DNA from: Hydractinia symbiolongicarpus
Taxonomy: Eukaryota > Cnidaria > Hydrozoa > Anthoathecata > Hydractiniidae
Length of the DNA stretch: 64,000 bases
Assembly (NCBI RefSeq): GCF_029227915.1
Contig: NC_079875.1
Span: 22,253,001-22,317,000 of the forward strand
Direction: 5' to 3'
The notes under the pieces were generated by a model. The model was not told the origin of the DNA and made no database searches. It was given only the letters and a program-made list of their open reading frames with translations. Shown here in pieces: positions 23,901 through 38,900 of this stretch. Every line of letters begins with the position of its first letter. Position 1 is the stretch's first letter. The position numbers and the translations under genes are program-made.

Positions 23901-26900
23901 TGTAGATCCAGAGAAAAGCTGTGATGTACGTACGTGAAAGGACCCTAATTCATCGGTCACTTTGTTATCTCCTGTCCAAAAATATCCTGAAGACCGCCGC
24001 CACCACGAAAGGGTAAAAATATATTATAATACTGTGTGATTCAATTAAAAAAACAACCGTATGCGATAGTTTATACATGCCTTAAAGTTGGATACGCCTT
24101 GCATGTTGGGTGATGATATATCCTGATGAATGAGAGAAAGATTCATGGCGAAAGAGGACACTGCATTGTGTAGTGATTCACCTATAGTCCTATACGAAAA
24201 CACATGAACCATTTATAGACAAAAAACAATGCACAAAAATGTCGGCGTAAAAGCCATGTTAGAACTTCGGAAATATCCAATAGTTGGTAGACATACATCT
24301 TTTTCATAACCATATCGATTGTTAGCATCAAAATTCAAACTTTCCCTAACTTGTTAATCATTGAAAATGAAAGTAAAAAATATACTCACAGCATTCCTAT
24401 TGTGTCTTTTCGTATGTGGTCCATCAGAGTGAATGTTGTTCCAACTTTTAACTATTCAAAAATTCAAAGATCGACATTTTAACAGTTTAAGGCTGTTTTA
24501 GAGCAGAAAATATGATCACGTATGCGCTGACTGCTTAAGCACATTACAAGCGCAAAATAAAGACAATTTTGATAAATAAGCAGGTAACATTTCCCTATCA
24601 TTTTTGCACATATTAAATCAATTTTCTCGCGAAATATTTTGCATTACTTACTAGATGATTATATCCTCAGAAAAAAAACAACAGACATATTTTTAAGGGA
24701 AAAAATCCAATCTAATTCAAGGGTGCATTTGAGCTTATTGACAACTAAATGTTAGCATCAAATAAATGCCTTGGGGAACTTTTAGTTGAACGTTTATTAA
24801 AAAAGTGCGTTTAATGGATTCAAATATTCATTCTTGACATATTTTCATCATCAATGGACGTAAAATAAATTGTTAAATGAGGAAATAAAATAAGCGTCTC
24901 TTTTCGACCGAAGAAGTGGGCGTTTATTATTCAGGTGTTAAATATTTTATTTTTATTTTTTCGAACTCGAAAAAGTGTATGCATGGGGATTTTTTATAAA
25001 CTTTCATTCGCAAAAGTTTGTCTTAGAAATGGTATTATTTTTTCAGTTGCGAAAGTAAAATCCAAAAATCTTTTGTCCTCATAAAACTTTTTACTCCTAA
25101 ATCATTAAATTTGCCTCTACATGTCTAAATATAAAAATTTGCTGCCGTTGTAAAAAACTTTTTATACACTAAATTGAGAGAGGGTCATTCGATACAAAAA
25201 GACAGATATCCGGTCAGTATTCTATTATGAGGATAAATCACGTGAAAAATAACTAATTTGGTGAAATCGAAATTCAACGTTGAATTCACCATTTTTTTGG
25301 AAAAAAAACGTGTTATGTAACAGAATATATATCTTCCTTACAAGTGATATTACGAGGTGCTAGTACTGTTTTATAGGTTACGCGTAACAAGTACCTGTTT
25401 TAAAAAAATTTATTGCCAGGATAACTGTGGGTTTGCAAGGATTTACCCGGATTGAGAGAGTATTTGTTTTCTGTGGAAAAAAGTGAAAAACTCTGAGCTT
25501 GCTGTGATAGCTAATACACAATTAAAAATTTCTAATTTTTAAAACTTTTATTGATAAAAGATTTTTATTATTGAATTTATATCATCTAAGCTCAGTTGCA
25601 ATTAAAACATTCTGGTTAAAGGGTATAAAACTTTATCCATAATGCTATCTAGCATAAAAACTGTCAACATTTGTAGCGCATCCCGCCTTATTCCTATTGT
25701 GAAAAAAGTTTAGACTAAATTTCGAAAAATTATCCGCTGAAACTGCCATCAGCTATAAAAATCCGCATTGCGTTTGTATCATCCCACACAAATACGCAAT
25801 ACATGAACCCACCTTTTCGTCGTATCCAATGCCATGAGCCTTGCAAAGTTGAAAAAATACGCTGTAATGAAGGTTATTTAGGTTGGTATGGTGTAAGTTC
25901 GTACTCAACACGCAATAACGTGGACTTTTCTCAGCTACCTAAAAATGTGAAAGGTTAGGTCATTAGGTAAAGTGAAACTAGCTGGTGCAACCCCCACCAA
26001 AAAAACCGAATCGGTAAGCAAAGAGAAGAGAGTGTGGTAACTTTAACACATGATTTGAATCAGTTATAAATGTTTCTATGCGTGTACACTTTATCTATAA
26101 AATATTTAAAAAACTTTAATATGGAAAATTGGCCTGTTTTTCTAATGATGGAGCTTTGACGATTTCTTGGTTGGAAACATAAAAATGAAGACTAAAAAAA
26201 TTGGCGAATTAAGACCTTTGATTTTTCCCTATCAACTTTCTTCCGTCGTGAATTGTAGGCAGTGCGCATTGAAGTAATTCCATCCACATCAACTTCAAAC
26301 GTATTCTTCATTACATTGAGATGACCATTGGTTAGCACTGTCATCCAACGTATCAACGAGTAACTGCTATTGTATGACAAACCCAATCCAACCGCCCATA
26401 GTACTTGTGAGTCCTAAAAAACGAAGGCAAACTCGATCTAAATTCATGAACAGCGATTTTAAATTTATATGCGTACAAGTACGGAAACTACCGTTTGTGG
26501 ATCGATAAACGTAACAAAATCAATGGAACAATATCCAACAATGCCACGATTCTTGCACGCACAGCTTATGGAATTGACACGAGAGTTAATGACATCAGCT
26601 TTGATCGATGATTGTGGTATTGTGTGACCCCAACAGTTGTACCGGGACGTTGAATGAATCTGGATATTAAAGGCAAGATTAAAGTGAAAGAAAGGGGCCT
26701 TTACTGTCAATACGATGGCTTATTTTTGGCATACTTAGCAAAGAAGATATAGATTTACTATGTTCGCGATACAAAAGATCTAGGTTTAATTTTACTAAAC
26801 TAAAAAATATAGGTTTACTATGTTTGCGATACAAAAAAATATAGGTTTACTATGTTTGCGTCACAAAATGTATAGGTTTAACGTGTTTGCGGCACAAAAG

Positions 26901-29900
26901 ATATAGGTTTAACATGTTTGCGATAAACGAAAGTTATAAATTTAATATATTTTGCGATACTGTGTTTGCGTTACAAACTAAAACAGACTATTAAAAGGTT
27001 TGAAATGTTTTACCTGATCAGCCACAGAGAGTATTTTTATTTCGCCATCAGGTTCGATTAGTACATTAGCAGTTATAGATGTGGTGCTGTCCGATGGTGG
27101 ACACGCTTCGATAATTCCACCTAACAAAAAAAACAAAGAGCAAGTACATTAGTACAGTTTCGACCTTGAAAAGTTTACGGCATACAGGTTAATGATTTAT
27201 ACAATGATTATTTATAAAAATTGGGATAACAGTTTTGTTAAAGCTTATCCCCTACAAAAAATAAGTTGGTTTCATATGATAGACGTTGAAAAGTTGTCTA
27301 TCGTTTCATTTTTTTTGCAAAATCTTTATTGGTTTCCCAGATAAAAGCTAATTATGAATTCATCGATTAGTGCTCTACCGGTATGAATAATAATCAGGGT
27401 AACTAAGTATTAATATTCACAGAAATATGTTCAAAATATCAAACTGGATAGGTGAAAACATATTTACAACACCACACACCTTGATAAACCCTTCAAACAG
27501 CATCTCATTTCTCCTAACATAATACCATGCATTAATTAATATAATCATGAAATCTTGATAACCGATCAAGACACAATTTTCTAAGCCGTTTCATATGAAG
27601 CAACTTGTTTTGTCACAGGAGGCAAGCTTTAAGATATCAAAAGAAATGAATGGTAATGCAAAAAGCTTACCTTGGGCCAAAAAATGTGTCAAAAATTCAC
27701 CCCACGTTGGATAGACAATTTTATTGTCAGGAGTTGCATAATTCATAAGAATTTCTGGAATTTCCAACAAGATGGTATTATATACTGACTCATACGCCCA
27801 TTTTTTATTCCATTTCTCTCCATATCGCTCCTCTTCTTTAAGGGCATACTCCAAACAAGAAAGATAGGGTGTGACATCACAATAAGCTAAAACAAAAAGT
27901 GATTAAAATGTTACTCTCCAAAGCAATTCAGGATATATCCGAAAGAACTATCAACCTATTTCTCTCGCCCAACGTACCAGTTCCACGCCCATCGACCTGA
28001 TTATCCATTTTAAACAACCACCTTGTCACGTTCAAATTTTCCGTTACAAGTCTGGCTAAGGTTTCGTAGATCTATAACAAAAAATATCTATAAAAATAGA
28101 CACATTAAAAGGGTATTATTGGAAAAATATTTCTAAAAATAGACACATTACTGCAGTAAAAAATTATGTTCTGTGACATCTGCTTAATTTTGGATCGGAC
28201 TTTATTTGTCAATGGCGCAAAATAAATTTTTAGACCAAATTCAATTGGGCGACAAAATAAAATTAATTCAACTTGACTGCGACAAAAATCCTATAATTAA
28301 TATAATTTACATATGTACAGCTGTGGGAAACAGAAATAAAATATGTTATAGATAGAGCAAAAAAAACAAGTGTAACATAACAACAGCGACGGAAGAAAAT
28401 CCTAACTCTGATGTGGCATTAATTTGTCGATCAAAGTTAAATTAGGTGTGGATTCAATTTAGGGATGACAAAAAAAATTTGGCGCGATTACAGATTACAG
28501 ATCGAAAAGATCAATTTCCCAAATTTTATTCATGTCGAGATTTGTATATAATTAACGAGTAACATTTACTTAAGCAAGAGTTAGTTACCACTAAAAGAAA
28601 ACATTCTAGTTGCATCTACTTGTTCAAGGGATTATGAATCCAAAAAAAATTATTTACTTAAAATAGTTTGTTCTTTAAATTTTAAAATATATGTATATAT
28701 TGTGATTTTAACAGATCTTTTTCGCAAATCGCCACAGGGTTTCAAATGACCAATATATAATATACAATAAAATTAATGGTTGTAAACAAAACATACGACG
28801 GCCTACCTGTTGCATGCTGTAGACATCATACTCACCAGGCGCACAGGTGACCCCTGCACTTTCAAAGATACGTCGCACACCCGACTTCATTGAATACAAC
28901 TGCACTAAGTCAGGTTCTGTACCAAGAATTGGAATGCCTGAAACATTAACTATGATGTCACCAAACACATCTTAACTTGCATCATAAACACAAAAATATA
29001 ATGTACCTAATTGTTCCGAAACAAATAAATCATCAGCATTCATCATTCCAGGGACAATGTACGCTTGTTTTCCTTTTATTAAGCCTTTAATTCTAAATAA
29101 AAGTATCTTTTTAAATTTTAGTACCCTTAACCTTGATGTTGCAAAAAAAAATTTTTTTTAAAAAAAATCCACGCAATGAAAGTTAAAAAAATAACGAAGA
29201 AAAGGACACTTGCTTTAAAAACAATTAATAAAGCGAAATGCATTCAAGTGCGCTGTATTGTTTCTTTCAACACGCATAAATTCCTACAAACCTGAGAATC
29301 GTTTTCGTACTGTACTTTAATAATGTGGATAACGACAGATTGTGTTGCTACAAAAAACATACGAGTTTACAAAGATACTGAAAAGAAATATAGAATACAC
29401 CAGATGTTAAAACCACATACTGGAAACTTATCAAAATGATTTGGAGTTATAATTTTTAATCTTTCTTTTAAAGCATTGTAATCTTGCCCAGTGGCATTTG
29501 AAACAACATGCAACAATTTCAAGTAGTAGTCTTGCAGCTCTTCACTTATTTGTATCGGACAAACGTAGATCACTTCGGTGTCAGGATCTAAACAAATAAG
29601 GTGGAATTTAAAATAAGGTACACTTTTAGGGAATTAATTTTGCAAAAACATTTGATGACGATTTGTTTCTCAATTTATACTATTTTTTCAAGGAATTTTA
29701 TGTAGGGTATATAAAGTAATGACTACTGAAGTTGAAATTCACATGCAAATTGTATGTAGTTATAAGTAAGTCAGAAGCAAAAAATTTCCGCGAATTTCAA
29801 GAAATTCCCAATGATTTAAGTAAAGTAGTTCCCGTCCTCAGATGCGGCAGAGTAATATTGGAAGTGGGAACGAGAACAAAAGTAGTACATTGGAAAATTA

Positions 29901-32900
29901 CGGTTTAAAATCATGCTACACTCCAAAATCTCTTAAAGATCATATGTTTTGTTGCTTTAGGGCTGCTGTGATTATGTTCAAGAACATCCAAGTTAATATT
30001 GCCAAGCTCCGAGGATTGTGTTCGTATTCTAAATTGTTCTTATAAAAAAATAACATTTCTCAACGTGAATTTAGATGAAGTACAACTTGGGAAATTCTAT
30101 GAGAAGTATCTTAAAGATCGAAACAGGCTTATGTGTTGTACCAAATAATTTTCTTATGTACAAGTTTTGTCACAACTTTTTTCATTTTCTTTAGTGAAAT
30201 CATGCACACGACTGTCAACATTGGTAAATATAAGTTAGCTATGCCAGTTATGACTTTAATTATAAATACAAAAAAAGATGTTTAGTGTTCCCTTCCCCAT
30301 AAAAAAATATCTTGTAGACATCAATATCTGGAGTAACATCACAGGTGCTTCTTACAGTTTTAAACTATGAAATCTATGAGCATGTTTTCAAGTTGCGCAT
30401 GATTTATAAATAATAGACTGAAAATAAAAACTGAGGTGAAATCAAATTTAATGAGTATCACAACTAGAGCGAAAAGAAAAGCTGCAAAAAGATGTAACAT
30501 GATGATATAGCAAGAAAAAGATGTACCACAATTTTTGCAAAAAAATACAGATTTTGTAATTCATTTCATGCCATGGATCCATAAAAAAAGACAACAAAGT
30601 CAAATTAACAAAGTAAAATGATAATGATCTAGTATCCTGCTTATCAAATAGGATACGTACCTATGACGTCACAGATTCTACCAATTTGATTATTTTGAAG
30701 GGTTGAAATATTATGCAGACTGTCGCGAATTACAGTATTGTAGCCTAAAGTGAACAAACGCAAGTCACCATGAGTTTAAAATCGAGTTCTCAAAATTGAA
30801 GTTGCAGTGAACGAAGGGAAAGTACATTATAGCTAATAGTTAAAAAAATACCTAATGAAGGAATGTGTACAATAACTCGTTTTGAAGTCTTTATTTTCTT
30901 CCAGCTGTTTTGAAATTCCTAACAACGACGCTATTATAGTCACAAGAAAAAAAATAAACCAAAATAAACCAAATGCTAAAAGTAAAAACAACCAGGCACC
31001 TGTGCTCTTTTGCGAAAGTTTTGCAAGTAAACAATTTGGTTTTGCTTTAACACTGATCTGATCATAGTCATTTTGCATTTCATCATCCACGTAAGTGCAA
31101 TAATACCTAGTGATGAAGAAGGTTAATACTTTATTTTTTGTGTGTAGAAAAATTCGCGAAATTAGGGAATAAACTTTTTAGGATTGCTTTAAAATTGGAC
31201 ACGCTAGTAATTAAGTTAAAATAAATGATGAGAGAACAATCTAGATCTAATTCGAGTTTTAAAAAGATACCTTTAGATAAACGAACTTCGAAAAAAGACC
31301 GAAAATTTAAAGAGAATGTGAAAGCTTTTGGTTTGCTTTTCTTCTTATTTTTTTCTATTTAAATAATGTAGCACCTTAACCTAATAATACTGCTAACTTT
31401 TACCAGCAAAGAAATAAATTAAAAATACCAAAACATAGTCGAATAAAGAACCCCAATTTTACTAAAACATAAACAAAGATGGATTGTTATGACTAGTTAA
31501 GTTCTCTATAACATACATGACTTTTGAGATCAAGAATACAGTCTATGAACCAAGCATATGCCCTATTTTATAGGATCGTCTGTTTTATCCTGTTCGGCAG
31601 AGCACATACGAAGAAATAAGAAATGAAGGATTTATCACATGGCACATGTCCCTCAAAATACAAGACACCCATTTGGAATTGCATAGTATTTGCAAAACGA
31701 TAAAATTTTCCTGCCTAAAAAGAGCGAGATAACACAATAGCTTTCGTTGACTGTACAATTAGAAGGAAAATAAATATTATAAAACATTAAAAAATAGATA
31801 AAAAAAAAAGAGAAATAAAATTTTGAAGAAGAATTATTTTGTACATCAAAAACATAACATGTAGTCAAAACGGTTTCTAAAAACGGTTGTGAAGAAAGCA
31901 ATGAAGGAAGAGATTAGGATGTTTAAGAAGACGAAAAATCAAGATTATGCCGGTATGATAAAACGAAGGATTGTCTGAGACTAGGAAATAGTACAAAATT
32001 GAGTTTATACACAAGGAGAACAAAGCCCCTAAAAATATATGTAACACGATCTCAAGTGACAAACTGTTGTGAATGAATTGTTAGGACTGTGAAAAGTGTC
32101 GTATTAGCAAAACAGAAAGAATGCTCAGAACATGACTGCATGACCCCAATCATGATAGCAATAATAGTCTCGGGAACTAGGGCAGGAACCATCTTGCAGA
32201 AGCCGGGCATGGTATTATTTTTAGTGACGCGAAATATTACACAGAGAAAGTGAAGAAACGTAAATTAAAAGAAACTCTTGCAATAAAAGAAAATGGCAAG
32301 AAACTATAAACAAAAAGGAAGGAATAAAAGCAATATCTGAGATATTGGACAATCACAAGTTTTATTTTTTTATTCATTTAAATAAATGTGGAAGTATAGA
32401 AAATAAATTAGATTTTAACTGCACTTATAAGCTTAACTATTACAACATGTTATTTTATACAATCTGATGCTGTTCTTACATAGCTGAGAAAGAAAATTTA
32501 GACAAAAAAAAAATGGTTTTTTACTCTAAACAAAAAACCAAGTAGTTAAAAAATACCTGCAGCCCACTTCCGTCTACGGTATTCTAAATAAGCAGTGTGT
32601 TTTCTGTGACAGCGCCATGTCGACTAAGATAGAAGATTTTCATAATATGATGAGCATATTTCAGCATGATTTTATTTGATGTATAGGTCTCAGAACACAA
32701 TGCTTTGTTGCAGACATAATTATTCTTGAAAACATCTTTTATATGTTTTTGGGTTCAAGATTTCTTAAAATTAAATTCCCTTCAAAAACAATAAAAAATA
32801 TACAAACTTGAATTTTTATTGAAGCTGCTTCAACACCATCTGGAGCTATGTATCGACGTCCCTGGAATTTTAATTACTTCTAGTTAATGACATAAATTAA

Positions 32901-35900
32901 ATACAAAACAAACAAAGTAAAAATTTGCATAAAAAATTACTGGTATAAGGATTATGCACTCCACGTCTTTGCTATTTAGTACACACATTAGTAGGTCCTG
33001 AAACAAAATCAAAACAAAACTCAGTTCAACACAACCTTTTGTTAAGTAATTCGTATCAGTATTGTATTTACCTTGATGGTGGGTTTGGGTCCGAGTTCAA
33101 AAAACATAGCAAGATCAGCCAGTCTAAATAAAATATCATATTTGACTACAAACAAAACATGCAACATTTTTCCTTGATCGTATATAATTACCTGTCACCA
33201 TCAATAAATGCAATAGGTATAGAGTAATCCAGCACGACTTTCTTTAACTTTAAAAGCAAATTTGATACACTTTCCCATGATAAACAATAATATTTTTTAA
33301 ACTGTAGAAAATCTTGGGATGATGTATTTACCCGACCATTTTGAATAACAAATCTATGAGGTGGTCGATGTGCTAAATCACTTGCTGGTGTGGACATAGG
33401 TGCAATCGCTTTATTTATCTAAACATGATCATAATATTAAAGTTACGTACGCCTTGAGCACTATCTCTTAATAAGTATTTTACCTACCTTATGTTGGTCC
33501 ATGAGCTGCGTGGAGGATGAACGTAACGGAGAAGATTTTTCAGGTGATTGCATCTCCTTGTTGTAGAATCCATCTACTGCATCTATAATGATCAGATAAA
33601 CATTTTTTGCGATGGTAGTTTTTTTTTAAATCCTTCGGATGATCTCAAAATTTGTCATATTTTAGATCCTTTTATCAATCATGATTTACAAAAAGTAAAA
33701 AATAGTTTTTCCTTGTATTCAGTAAGAAAAAGGAATCTAAATAATAGGTTTCAATATTATTCAGCTTTACCCTGCTCACTGAAGCAAAAACAAGTTAAGT
33801 CATCTATAACGTACTTGACTTTTAAGATCAAGAATACAGTCTATGAAGCAAGCAACCAATGGGAATACGTCACACACGTAACGTTTGAACTATTCAATAT
33901 CTGTTTTTTACAATACAAGTTAAAACACACACATAGAAAAAAGTTCATTTTCCAGCAAACAGTATAAATAAATAAAAAAATATAATAGCGCTTCATGGAA
34001 GTAGCCTAGGTAGTTCAACCTTTAACTTGTATTTTCCCAAACTTTCCTAATAAAGAACAGGGTTTCGGCATGTAAGAATCCTTCATGACTGGACACATTT
34101 AAAAAAAGGAACAAATTTGAAAGTACATAGCAAAATTTTTTTTGTCTTCTACTGTTGGGGAACAAGCTTAATAAAAATTTGCTAAATAGAGCTAAAAAAT
34201 AGGAGTTCATTAACGTTGTGTAAAATACGTTTACGGCCCAATAAATAGCATTACATGGCAGATGCTTTTATTCTTAATTAAATGGTCATATTTTTTACTG
34301 TTTTGGAGATGTAGTTGTTGCAATACTATTCTTTACCTAACAGCTTATTTTAACTTTTATTTTACAAGAAAAAGCAAAATTCATACCATGAGCCTACTAA
34401 AGGTATTTTCTACAGATTGCATAAAAATCAATAAGACATTTTCATATACCTTAAGACTTAACACACGGGAATACGAACAAAACAAACATAGCTGCTAATG
34501 TCCCTGGTAAATATAATTAGACATTTACCTAAGTTATGCTGATGTTGTTTGCAGTGTAAATCAGTGGCATCTGTAAGAGATGCTTCATCGAATCTAACCA
34601 AAGCTAAGTTATATTGAGGTTTTGACAGGTTCCGTCCCTTGTATTGTTTGGCATCGACAGGTTGATGAAGAACCACTTTTTTTTGTTGAACAGGTAATGG
34701 AGTGTTGGATAACTGTGATGCAGCCTATTAAAACAGTATGAGACTTCAAATTAATATATAAACTAAATAAAATATAAACCCTTGGAAAATAAGCTAACAT
34801 CATTTCTCAAGCCAAATGGGCAAAACGAAACCAATGTACGGCCATGCTTTTACTTTGCGGGGCTAGAAACAAACCTATAAAATATATTTAGGATATAGCA
34901 GTAATAACTTTCTTTTATTTACATACAAACTTCATTCTCTTGCATGTAGAGTCAATTTAAAGGAAAACTCCAGTGAAAATCAAGTTTATTCTTTTGTTTT
35001 AGAACTGAGTGTAAGAAAACTAAAAGTAAAACTTGGACAGGTGCAATTTCATTTAGGACTGGACCCAAATAAAACAGACATAGGGCAGCAAATAGGACAA
35101 CTATCAATTTATTTAATGGTTGTTAACAGTCGTTATCATTATTGTTTGTGATAATAGATTTTAACAAAAAAACATGGAAGCGTTTTTAGATCTGAATTGG
35201 TTATTGGATAAAAACATCTTGTCCATGTGGTGTAAAGAATATAGGTAAAACTTGATGGTCCAAACATGTAACAAGAATGTCTTCAAAGTCCAAACCAGCT
35301 AATCAAGTTAACACAAATAAAAGACACTTAAAAATTTTAAGTTTCAGAGAATATTTAAAGAAGTAAAGAGGTATTATATGTAAAGTCTGCTCACCCCAAT
35401 TCTTTATAGTCCTTTGAGATTTTACATAGTGGTTCTTTTGACTTAACAGTGTTATATGTGACATAATTTGCAATTTAGCATGATTGTTAAAATTTAGGCT
35501 GAAATTATGGCAATACACTCCATATTTTGCCATATTATGGAAGTTTGAAGAGTAATCCTAAGCGGTAATTTCACATTTCTCAGTATGCCATTGCTAATTG
35601 TTTATACAGCATTTAAAATTTTAAAAAATATAAAACGAGTATAGTTTTGAACGCCTAAATGAAATATTGCACTACTTAGTTTATACCTATATCAATTTTA
35701 TATAACAAGTTTTTATCTTGGAATTTCCCGAATTTGCTAGAGTAAGTTAAAGATTTTACCTTCTTTTAAAATATTACTGGGATTTTACAGTATTTTACAG
35801 TATATTACAAATTTTTGAGACCTGAAATCTATTAGTTAATTCTGTGAAATATTCTGCATTCAAAAATATTTCCCACGTTGTTTTTTAAAGAAAAGGAGAA

Positions 35901-38900
35901 AATCATAAAAATTTCAGCCTTCCTATTGTTTTTACTTTTTTTCCAACAATTTTCAGTCTTATTGTTGTTCTTATAAAATTGCTCTTATAGAGAAAATAAG
36001 TACATGTAATTAAAGTTAGCTATGATTTAAAGTTACAATAAGAATGGAGAATTGAATTTTAAGATTTTAGAATATTCAATGATTTTGTTATCTTTTTCAA
36101 ATTATCGCTAATGGCGGAAATCTTTAAGCAACAGGGCTTCTTGTTTATTTTTCCTTTAACCCAATTATACCAAATTATATTTTTTTATATCAAATTTTTT
36201 TTGGCACACAGTCCACATGCCTACTAAGAATCAAAGTGGCAATGACAACATGTGAGAAATTAAAGTATATATATTATTCAATTAGGAAAATGGTCTATGA
36301 CCTTTAGTTTGGGACATCATTTGCCATTTCTGTGACGTAACAATTAATTTTTTACCTTGACTAATTTTTTATTAAGCTTTTCTAAAACTGCACAGATATT
36401 CATCACTTAAATGTAGGCACTGTGCCCCCCTTTTAGGGAGACATGGGCTGAAAATCCCAGGTATAATAGGAGTAACACATTACAACACACCTTTTCTTCC
36501 ACACTATTAGCTATGTGTTTCATATTTGCTCTGGTAAGAGTTAAACCTGTAATCTGCTGTCTTTCTTTTGAAACCTGACAAAAAAATATCTAAAGGTTGA
36601 ATACACACTTATTTAAATATCAATTTTGTTAAAATGTATTGTATTCTTAGGGAAGAGTTATTTAGAGTGATGATTAAAGCATAAATAAATATTAAAATAA
36701 ATAAATATCAAGGATGTTAGTAGTCATAGTAGAGGCAGTGCAAATACTGTGGTATTTATATTATAATATCGGTAATGTCTGCCTGTCTGTCATGCAAAAT
36801 GGTACCACAAGTAACGAGACGCATGCAATAAGGTTATATAAAGGGCACAGCATGAGCCTGACCAACAGTGAAATTTCCTGAAAAAAACACATATGCATTA
36901 TTAGTGTTACTATACTTTAGCTAGCACATTTCAACAAATAATGGTTTGAACTATATTAAAAGCTAAAGCTATGATGAACAAATATATTTCATAAGAAAAC
37001 ACCTTCATCATCAAACCTGGATAAATCATGTCATCTTCCACTATTTATAGCTAGCTAACCACCATTTATTAAAAACATGTTTATTCATTTATTAAAAACA
37101 TTAAAAACATGTTTTGTTGCTATTATGAAGATAATTAACACCAGTCAGTTTGTTATGTGCCAAAAGAATTGATTTTATAAAAATTGTGTTAGCAGGGCCG
37201 ACAGTGAATGGTGAGCAATCACACTTGCACGTACCCACAAATGCCACTATTTATTTAGGTGTATGATGAAATGCAGACCATGTCTTCTATGTTGTCCACA
37301 AGGTCAAATCCCACATTATCAATTGTGTATGTTAATACGCAATCACATGACTTCCGTTATACTATTCAATTTTTTTGTGGTAAATGCTACTCTACTCTTT
37401 TTATCTTTGTAATCACATCGAGCATATTAAATTGAGTTGCTTCTGGTGATGGAGATATATGGCAGGCATCTCTTTTTGGTGTTATTGATATATTTATTTT
37501 GCAACATAGTGCTAAGGATCTAATAATCTAAAACCATTGAGGGAGATGATTTTGTGACATCTGGAGTCAACCATTTACAAAAGATAGCATATACTCTGAG
37601 AACTAAGTCAGATTTAGCACCTAATAATTTTTCTTTTAAGAAGACAGTATTTTCTGCAATTCTTTAATGCTGAATCCATTTTGATCTCCCAAACAATTAT
37701 TTCCATCAGGGCTTAAATTGATCCATATTATAATTAATAAATAGCTCCCAAAGTAAAGTAAATTTACTTTCTCCAGCTAATCTTCCCTAAAAATATTGAA
37801 TGCTGACGAAGTGCTCAACACTTACCTCGTTTTCAAGAATACGGCCTCATTTTGATTTACGTCAAACTGGATATGGAGAATGAGGTATTATTCACAGGTT
37901 AAATGGAAATATAAAATTAGTATCTTACCATGTTTGAACCTTGATCTTCAAAGGGTAAAGGGACACCGTAATATTTATTTAAAATAGAGCGTGCATCTGG
38001 TCTGGTTGGATTGATTATACTTTTTAATTTTTGCAATGCAAGAAACTAAAAAAGATAAAATTAACTAATTATCTTTAACACATGTAGATGAACTCTGGCA
38101 ATTCATGTTGGCATTTTTTGACAGAATAGTCAACGTATTTTTTATATATGTGTCGGCAATTATTGCCAACAGTGACATTGCACATGGGAAGTCCATAAGA
38201 CCTGTTCCATAGAATCGCACATAGCAAAAAACAAGTTTTTTAGAGCGTAGTTAAGTTGCCTCTTACAGCAATGCATAAAACATTTTTACTATTAAAATCT
38301 CTAAGCGAAAAGTATATTGACAATATCTTGAGCTTTAACTACATCATTAAAAAAAGTTTATAACCACTTGTGGTTAAATTATGTTGGAAAACACTGAAAC
38401 TTTAAATTGCACGTTTTTTTTTTTTTTTCTATGTATTTTCATTGCATATTATTTTATATTTTTAATTATTATAAATATAATTTGTAGTAAAAAATAAATC
38501 ATTAATAAAAAAAACAATAAAAAAGCTATTTCACTTTCCTGTTTTTGTTTTAAATTTAAGGTAGGTAACACATAAAACTTTTTTTTTCACAACCAAACCT
38601 ACACATTATGCTAAAATAATAAAACACTACATTGAGATAAAAGTTTTATATAAATTTAAAATGATATAAATATGTTGATACAAAATGCATGAAAATAGTG
38701 AGTTCATCAACACTGTTTAATTCAATGCCAAAATTTTGCCAACGCGGTTTACAAAACTTTTAGTGGTCTAGTGAGTGCAAATATTGTGACAGAAATTATG
38801 TACCAATACTTAAAATAATGAATCACAAAAGACATAGAGGCAGTGATTTAAAATATTTTTATATATCACTGTCCAAAACACAATAAAGAACCTTTTGTCC

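Noticed and set aside
26740-26965. CRISPR-like array
   Set aside because: The units are diverged, adjacent without spacers and in a eukaryotic intron, so it is a minisatellite.
33548-33967. 139-residue plus-strand open frame
   Set aside because: It overlaps an IQCH exon antisense and includes a dispersed repeat; no domain was seen.
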